64,000 bases of DNA from Deltaproteobacteria bacterium (GTDB lineage: Bacteria > Myxococcota_A > UBA9160 > SZUA-336), in contig JAJDAJ010000068.1 in NCBI GenBank assembly GCA_029261925.1, positions 1-64,000 of the forward strand, given 5' to 3'. How positions within the stretch are numbered: the first letter of the stretch is position 1; the number at the start of each line of letters is the position of its first letter. Below, piece by piece: positions 60,154 to 64,000 of this stretch. The translations under genes and the position numbers were made by a program. The notes beneath the pieces are model-generated. The model saw nothing but the letters and a program-made list of their open reading frames with translations. It had not been told where the DNA came from and ran no database searches.

Positions 60154-60774
60154 TCACGCCGGCGTGGCGTGGCCCCAGTACTGGAACGCCGCGATGCGGG
60201 GCGTTCCCGGCAGGTACATGGTGTCGAGTTCGTCGATGCGGAAGCCCATCTCCTCGAGTGCGGCAGGCACCTCGCGGTTGATGTTGCAGCCGCCGGTGAA
60301 ACGCTTCCAGATCGGGTTGACGCGGTCCTGCCAGCGCCGAACGCTCGCGTCGGGCGCCGCGCCGTGCTCGGAGAAGAGCAGCTGTCCACCGGGCTTGAGC
60401 ACCCGGCGCATCTGCGAGAGCGCCGCCCGGAAGTCGGGGATCGTGCACAGCGTGTAGGTCAGCAGCACGGTATCGACGCTGTCGTCGTCCAGCGGCACCT
60501 CCTCGCCCGGGAGGTCGAGCCAGCGGATCTCGAAGGGCGCCGCGGCGACGCGCTCCCGGGCGCGACGGCGCATGCCCTCCGACGGCTCGAGGCCCCAGAC
60601 GAGCTCGATCCGGGACGGATCGTAGAAGGGGATGTTGAGACCGGAGCCCATGCCCACCTCGAGCACGCGCCCCTCGGCGCGGGGCACCACCTTCTGGCGC
60701 TGCTTCGAGATCGGTGAGGTTCCGCAGCCCAGGTCGATCAGCCGGGGCAGGACGTGATTCTCGTAGAAGCCCAC
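60154..60774 (-). CDS. Class I SAM-dependent methyltransferase
   Basis: 206 residues. VLEVGMGSGLNIPFYDPSRI is motif I for SAM, GLEPSEGMRRRARER motif II, DTVLLTYTLCTIPDFRAALS and RVLKPGGQLLFSEHG motifs IV and V. The combination with GFYENHVLPRLID and GCNINRE is close to METTL7/TMT1-type methyltransferases; human members methylate thiols. Start GTG at 60774 is favoured because GGGGAGGAACGC precedes it; the track ATG at 60795 overlaps a TATGCT hexamer that could be the -10 box. Confidence 0.82.
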   Translation of the reverse strand: MGFYENHVLPRLIDLGCGTSPISKQRQKVVPRAEGRVLEVGMGSGLNIPFYDPSRIELVWGLEPSEGMRRRARERVAAAPFEIRWLDLPGEEVPLDDDSVDTVLLTYTLCTIPDFRAALSQMRRVLKPGGQLLFSEHGAAPDASVRRWQDRVNPIWKRFTGGCNINREVPAALEEMGFRIDELDTMYLPGTPRIAAFQYWGHATPA

Positions 60775-60800
60775 GCGTTCCTCCCCCGCCAGCATACCCG

Positions 60801-60820
60801 GCCAGCAGGCTACTGAGAAA
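60801..60820. repeat. Single end of the inverted-repeat mobile-element family
   Basis: GCCAGCAGGCTACTGAGAAA, one to three changes from the ends at 28127 and 32746. No inverted partner before the next gene. The gap 60796-60880 holds nothing else recognisable. Confidence 0.45.
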
Positions 60821-60880
60821 CCCGCTCCGCCGCCGCGCGGCGGCCTCGAGCCGCCCCGGAGGGCAGGAGCGCAACGATGC

Positions 60881-61465
60881 TCAGCGGAGCGCCGACTCGC
60901 AGTCGACGATGCTGGCGTCGCTCGCGAGCAGCAGCTGCGTGTGCCGCAGGCTCCGCGCCAGCTTCGGGCCGAGCTCCTGGCCGGTCTCGCGGACCCGCGC
61001 AGAGGCCACCTGGAGACGCGCGCCGTGCACGCGCAGGCAGGTACGGTCTCCGCCGCTGCGCAGCTGCTCCTCGTGCCGATCCACGGCCTTCACCAGCGCC
61101 CGACGCGCGCGCGAGCTGCTGCCGAGCAGGCTGAAGGTCTCGATCGAGCGCTGGGCCTGGCGGGCACCCGGGGAGCTGCAGCGGTGAAAGTCCGGATGGT
61201 CGCGGTGGATCAGCCGCGCCTGCTCGATCGGCAGCGCCGCGATCGTCACGTGCGTGATGCTGTTGCGCGGCTGGCTGTTGTCGCCGCCGAAGATCATCAG
61301 GGCGTCGTCGTAGTCGAGCTGCTCGCTGAACTGCACGTCGAGATCGTCCGTGCTCAGGTGCACGTCTCGACCCTCGATCCGGAGGCCGCGCGTCCCTCCC
61401 CCGTACTGCGTGAAGGCCCAGTAGCCGGCCAGCGCCAGCAGCACGAGAACGAGCAGCTTTCCCAT
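60881..61465 (-). CDS. Hypothetical membrane-anchored or exported protein
   Basis: 194 residues, not recognised. MGKLLVLVLLALAGYWAF is one N-terminal hydrophobic helix or uncleaved signal; the rest is polar with LDVQFSEQLDYDDALMIFGG in the middle and three cysteines (CSS, CLR, CES). The sequence suggests a periplasmic domain tethered to the inner membrane. No Shine-Dalgarno or TANNNT hexamer is evident at the ATG. Its frame has normal codon bias for the window, which is why it is kept. Neighbours give no hint of function. Confidence 0.6.
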   Translation of the reverse strand: MGKLLVLVLLALAGYWAFTQYGGGTRGLRIEGRDVHLSTDDLDVQFSEQLDYDDALMIFGGDNSQPRNSITHVTIAALPIEQARLIHRDHPDFHRCSSPGARQAQRSIETFSLLGSSSRARRALVKAVDRHEEQLRSGGDRTCLRVHGARLQVASARVRETGQELGPKLARSLRHTQLLLASDASIVDCESALR

Positions 61466-61593
61466 GCGGGGACCATCGGCTCGATCGAACCCGTCGTGAA
61501 CCCGCCCACCGCACCGCGATCACCGGCGAGAACCGGCGGCCCTGTCGCGACCTGACGCCGGTCGTCGAGCGACCGGCCTGCGCGCGCGCCGTC

Positions 61594-62493
61594 TCAGGCG
61601 CCGAAGCGGGGAGCCACGTCGCGGGCGATCGCCTCGAGCTGCTCGAGGTAGTGCTCGAGCGAGTCGGAGCGCGGCGCGACGTTGATCACCGTGGCTCCCG
61701 CGGCCAGCGCGCGCTCGACCCCCGCAGCGAGCGCGTCCGCGCCGTCGGAGCTCGTGGCGTCTCCCCCGCCGTCGGGGGCGAGCGCGATGTCGAGCGGCGT
61801 CTCGCGCTGCTGCCACTCGGGCCACTCGCGGGCCCGGCGCACCATCTCCGCGACGTCGTCTGCACCCAGCGAGAACGGGTTCCAGCCCTCCCCCGCGACG
61901 ACCGCGCGGCGCAGCGAGCGCAGGCTGCGGCCGCCGAGCCAGATCGGGGTGTCGGGATTCACGGCGCAGGGATCGATGATGAAGTCGTCGAAGTCGTAGT
62001 ACTGGCCGTGGAACACGGGCTGGCGCTCGGCCCAGGCCACGCGCAGCGCCTGCAGCCCCTCGGTGTAGCGATCGCCGCGGTCCTCGAAGGGCACGTCGAG
62101 CAGCTCGAACTCCTCGCGCAGGGATCCGACGCCCATGCCCAGGATCAGCCGTCCGCCGCAGATCCGATCCAGCGTTCCGTAGCGCTTGGCGATCGCGAGC
62201 GGGTGGTGGTAGCCCATGACCAGCACGTTGGTCAGGAAGCGGATGCGCTCGGTGAGCGCCGCGAAGAAGCCGAAGGTCGGGAGCGGATCGTAGTAGCGAC
62301 CGCCGCGCACGGGTGCGACCTGCGTCGGGATGCCCACGTGCTCGCTGCAGGTCAGGTACTCGTAGCCGAGGCGCTCGGCCGCGAGCGCGACCTGCCTCAG
62401 CTCGCGCGGGCCCGCCTCGACCTCCCAGCCGTCCTTCTTGCCGGCGAGGGTGACGACGGGCGTGATGATTCCGAAGCGCAGTGTGGCGGACAT
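61594..62493 (-). CDS. LLM-class flavin-dependent oxidoreductase (F420-type probable)
   Basis: 299 residues. FGIITPVVTLAGKKDGWEVE, YEYLTCSEHVGIPTQVAP, RIRFLTNVLVMGYHHPLAIA and GGRLILGMGVGSLREEFELL fit the probable F420-dependent LLM oxidoreductase group. A 25-residue loop (IALAPDGGGDATSSDGADAL) is inserted late in the barrel. GTGGAGGC lies just before the ATG at 62493. Monocistronic, divergent from the serine hydrolase. Confidence 0.87.
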   Translation of the reverse strand: MSATLRFGIITPVVTLAGKKDGWEVEAGPRELRQVALAAERLGYEYLTCSEHVGIPTQVAPVRGGRYYDPLPTFGFFAALTERIRFLTNVLVMGYHHPLAIAKRYGTLDRICGGRLILGMGVGSLREEFELLDVPFEDRGDRYTEGLQALRVAWAERQPVFHGQYYDFDDFIIDPCAVNPDTPIWLGGRSLRSLRRAVVAGEGWNPFSLGADDVAEMVRRAREWPEWQQRETPLDIALAPDGGGDATSSDGADALAAGVERALAAGATVINVAPRSDSLEHYLEQLEAIARDVAPRFGA

Positions 62494-62545
62494 GCCTCCA
62501 CCATATCACTGGACACTCCGCGCCGGCGCATGGTAGCAGCGGCCC

Positions 62546-63823
62546 ATGAGATCACGCACCCCTGGCCCGGCCCCGCGCATCCTGCTCACCGTTGTGCTGC
62601 TGCTCGCCACGACCGCCCCCGCTGCGGCCGATCTGGCCCGGGTGCGGCCGGACCGGGTCGGGATGTCGGCCGCCCGCATCGAGCGGATCGAGCGCGTGTT
62701 GCGCGACCACGTCGAGTCGGGGCGCCTGCCCGGGGCGGTCGGCCTGATCGCGCGCCGCGGCCGGGTGGTCTGGCACGAGGCCTTCGGCTGGCGCGATCGC
62801 GAGGCGCAGGCCCCCATGCCCCGCGACGCGATCTTCCGGATCGCCTCGATGAGCAAGCCCATCACCAGCGTGGCGGTGATGCTCCTCGTCGAGGAGGGGC
62901 GGCTGCGCGTCTCGGACCCGGTGTCGCTGCACCTGCCCGGGCTCGGCGCCCTGCCGGTCGCGGTGGAGTCGCGCGACCCCGCGACCGGGGAGCCCCGCGT
63001 CGAGCGCGTGCCCGCGGTGCGCGACATGACCATCCAGGACCTGCTGCGCCACACCTCGGGCCTGACATACGGCTTCTTCGATGACGCCTGGGTGGACCGG
63101 CAGTACCTCGACCTGGGCGTGTTCACGCGGGACCGGGTCCTCGCCGACACCGTGACCAAGCTCGGCCGCATCCCGCTCAAGCACCAGCCGGGGACCGTCT
63201 GGACGTACGGGGTGTCGACGGACGTGCTCGGGCGGCTGGTCGAGGTGGCCTCGGGCATGTCCTTCGATCGCTTCCTGCGCGAGCGCCTGTTCGAGCCGCT
63301 CGGCATGCGCGACACCGCCTTCAACCTGCCGCCGGCCAAGCTCCCGCGTGTCGCGGCCCTGTACGAGACCGGCGGCGGCGGGGTCGCACGCACGGAGCTC
63401 GGCGACTCCCAGGATCTGGCCACGCCGGCGACGTACCTCTCGGGCGGCGGCGGGCTGGTGTCGACCGCGCAGGACTACGCCCGCTTCGCGCAGATGCTCC
63501 TCGCCGATGGGGAGCTCGAGGGCACGCGCGTCCTGGGACGCAAGACCGTGGAGCTGATGCGCTCGGACCACCTCGGTGACCTGCCCGGCCTCGGCCGTCC
63601 GGGCTACGGCTTCGGGCTCGGCTTCGCGGTGCGCACGAGCCCGGGGCTGGCCGGACATCCGGGCTCGGTGGGCGAGTACCACTGGGGCGGCGCCTACGGC
63701 ACCACGTTCTGGATCGATCCCGCCGAGGAGCTGGTCGCCGTGCTGATGATCCAGCTGCGACCCGTCAACCACCCGTACCGCGACGAGTTCCGCGGCCTGG
63801 TCTACCAGGCGATCGTCGACTGA
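62546..63823 (+). CDS. Secreted serine hydrolase of the beta-lactamase (class C/esterase EstB) family
   Basis: 425 residues. Signal peptide (ILLTVVLLLATTAPAAA). The active-site motif SxxK is S101-K104 in FRIASMSKPITSVAVML. WTYGVSTDVLGRLVEVASG carries the Tyr of the YxN-like motif (here YGV/S), and YHWGGAYGTTFWIDP the HxG third motif. Members are periplasmic esterases, amidases or DD-peptidases rather than true beta-lactamases. TAGCAG lies 6 nt before the ATG in the leaderless position but lacks the final T. Confidence 0.87.
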   Translation: MRSRTPGPAPRILLTVVLLLATTAPAAADLARVRPDRVGMSAARIERIERVLRDHVESGRLPGAVGLIARRGRVVWHEAFGWRDREAQAPMPRDAIFRIASMSKPITSVAVMLLVEEGRLRVSDPVSLHLPGLGALPVAVESRDPATGEPRVERVPAVRDMTIQDLLRHTSGLTYGFFDDAWVDRQYLDLGVFTRDRVLADTVTKLGRIPLKHQPGTVWTYGVSTDVLGRLVEVASGMSFDRFLRERLFEPLGMRDTAFNLPPAKLPRVAALYETGGGGVARTELGDSQDLATPATYLSGGGGLVSTAQDYARFAQMLLADGELEGTRVLGRKTVELMRSDHLGDLPGLGRPGYGFGLGFAVRTSPGLAGHPGSVGEYHWGGAYGTTFWIDPAEELVAVLMIQLRPVNHPYRDEFRGLVYQAIVD

Positions 63824-63829
63824 CGCCGC

Positions 63830-64000
63830 TCAGCGGCCCTTCTCGACCCGCTCGCGTACCCGCCCGGCGACGAAGCGCACGGTGTCGTCATCGAGGGCGT
63901 GGCTCAGCGGCAGCAACACGCCGCGCTCCATGACGGCATCGGTCTCGGGCAGTCCCCCGGGCGGCACGCGGACAGGTACGCCGCGCAGCATCGGCTGGCG
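63830..64000 (-). CDS. C-terminal end of a second DegT/DnrJ/EryC1-fold protein (partial)
   Basis: The last 56 residues of a minus-strand gene run off the right edge; too short for the ORF track. ETDAVMERGVLLPLSHALDD matches the conserved C-terminus of the DegT family and resembles NADRVMAHALMLPAHQGMS of the protein at 26209, so the two are likely paralogues. The active-site region is beyond the window, so whether this copy also has His in place of Lys cannot be told. It converges with the serine hydrolase, 6 bases apart. Confidence 0.65.
   Translation of the reverse strand, partial: RQPMLRGVPVRVPPGGLPETDAVMERGVLLPLSHALDDDTVRFVAGRVRERVEKGR

Noticed and set aside
1-64000. tRNA, rRNA or CRISPR features
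   Set aside because: No T-loop or anticodon-arm patterns, rRNA signatures or regularly spaced repeats were recognised by reading; a covariance-model scan would be needed to exclude them fully.

Overview
The window is a very GC-rich (roughly 70% by eye), densely packed piece of a Gram-negative bacterial chromosome. The outer-membrane barrel protein and the Na+-NQR operon point to a Gram-negative cell. The gene mix suggests a deltaproteobacterial-type lineage (Myxococcota, Binatota or similar): many family III CoA transferases, luciferase-like monooxygenases, SnoaL-like proteins and SDRs. That taxonomic guess is inference only. I recognised no tRNA, rRNA, CRISPR array or phage gene.

Layout. 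1-7801: an SDR end, DoxX, a PRISE-type reductase, a tandem-domain CoA transferase, a SnoaL-like protein, and a 2-hydroxyacyl-CoA lyase/oxalyl-CoA decarboxylase paired with a single-domain CoA transferase. 7955-8410: a small predicted lipoprotein. 8676-15062: a complete, overlapping nqrABCDEF operon followed by a tiny NqrM-like gene and a two-CBS protein. 15080-18660: a near-consensus sigma-54 promoter, then a monoheme cytochrome c, a ten-heme DmsE/MtrA-type cytochrome and an MtrB/PioB-type outer-membrane barrel. 18892-19914: a DUF21 membrane protein. 19932-27408: two amidohydrolases, a beta-hydroxyacid dehydrogenase, a hydroxyacid module (D-2-hydroxyacid dehydrogenase, RraA-like, LDH2-like) and an odd DegT-fold protein. 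27476-34953: SnoaL-like proteins, SDRs, a Baeyer-Villiger monooxygenase, an esterase, and two remnants of one mobile-element family. 35037-43453: a run of two luciferase-like enzymes, a GMC oxidoreductase, a carboxyltransferase pair and a tandem CoA transferase. 43463-50706: acyl-CoA ligase, nitroreductase, ferritin-like protein, SDR, tandem CoA transferase, hydrolase. 50922-60146: a likely catabolic operon (luciferase-like, acyl-CoA ligase, SDR, Rieske oxygenase, FAD dehydrogenase, SDR, secreted hydrolase). 60154-64000: methyltransferase, unknown protein, luciferase-like protein, beta-lactamase-fold hydrolase, and the end of a second DegT-fold gene.

How it fits together. Most of the window looks like catabolism of CoA-activated organic compounds (terpenoid, steroid or xenobiotic type; substrates cannot be read from sequence). 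The exception is 8.7-18.7 kb, where a sodium-pumping NADH:quinone oxidoreductase sits next to genes for a transmembrane cytochrome/porin conduit. This suggests electron exchange across the outer membrane coupled to the quinone/NADH pool, possibly with NQR in reverse during lithotrophic electron uptake. This is the most interesting system in the window.

Expression signals. Many genes overlap by 4 bases (GTGA/ATGA). Several isolated genes lack a Shine-Dalgarno but have a TANNNT hexamer 6-7 nt before the ATG, a leaderless-transcript signature. Ends of one inverted-repeat element family recur at four places.
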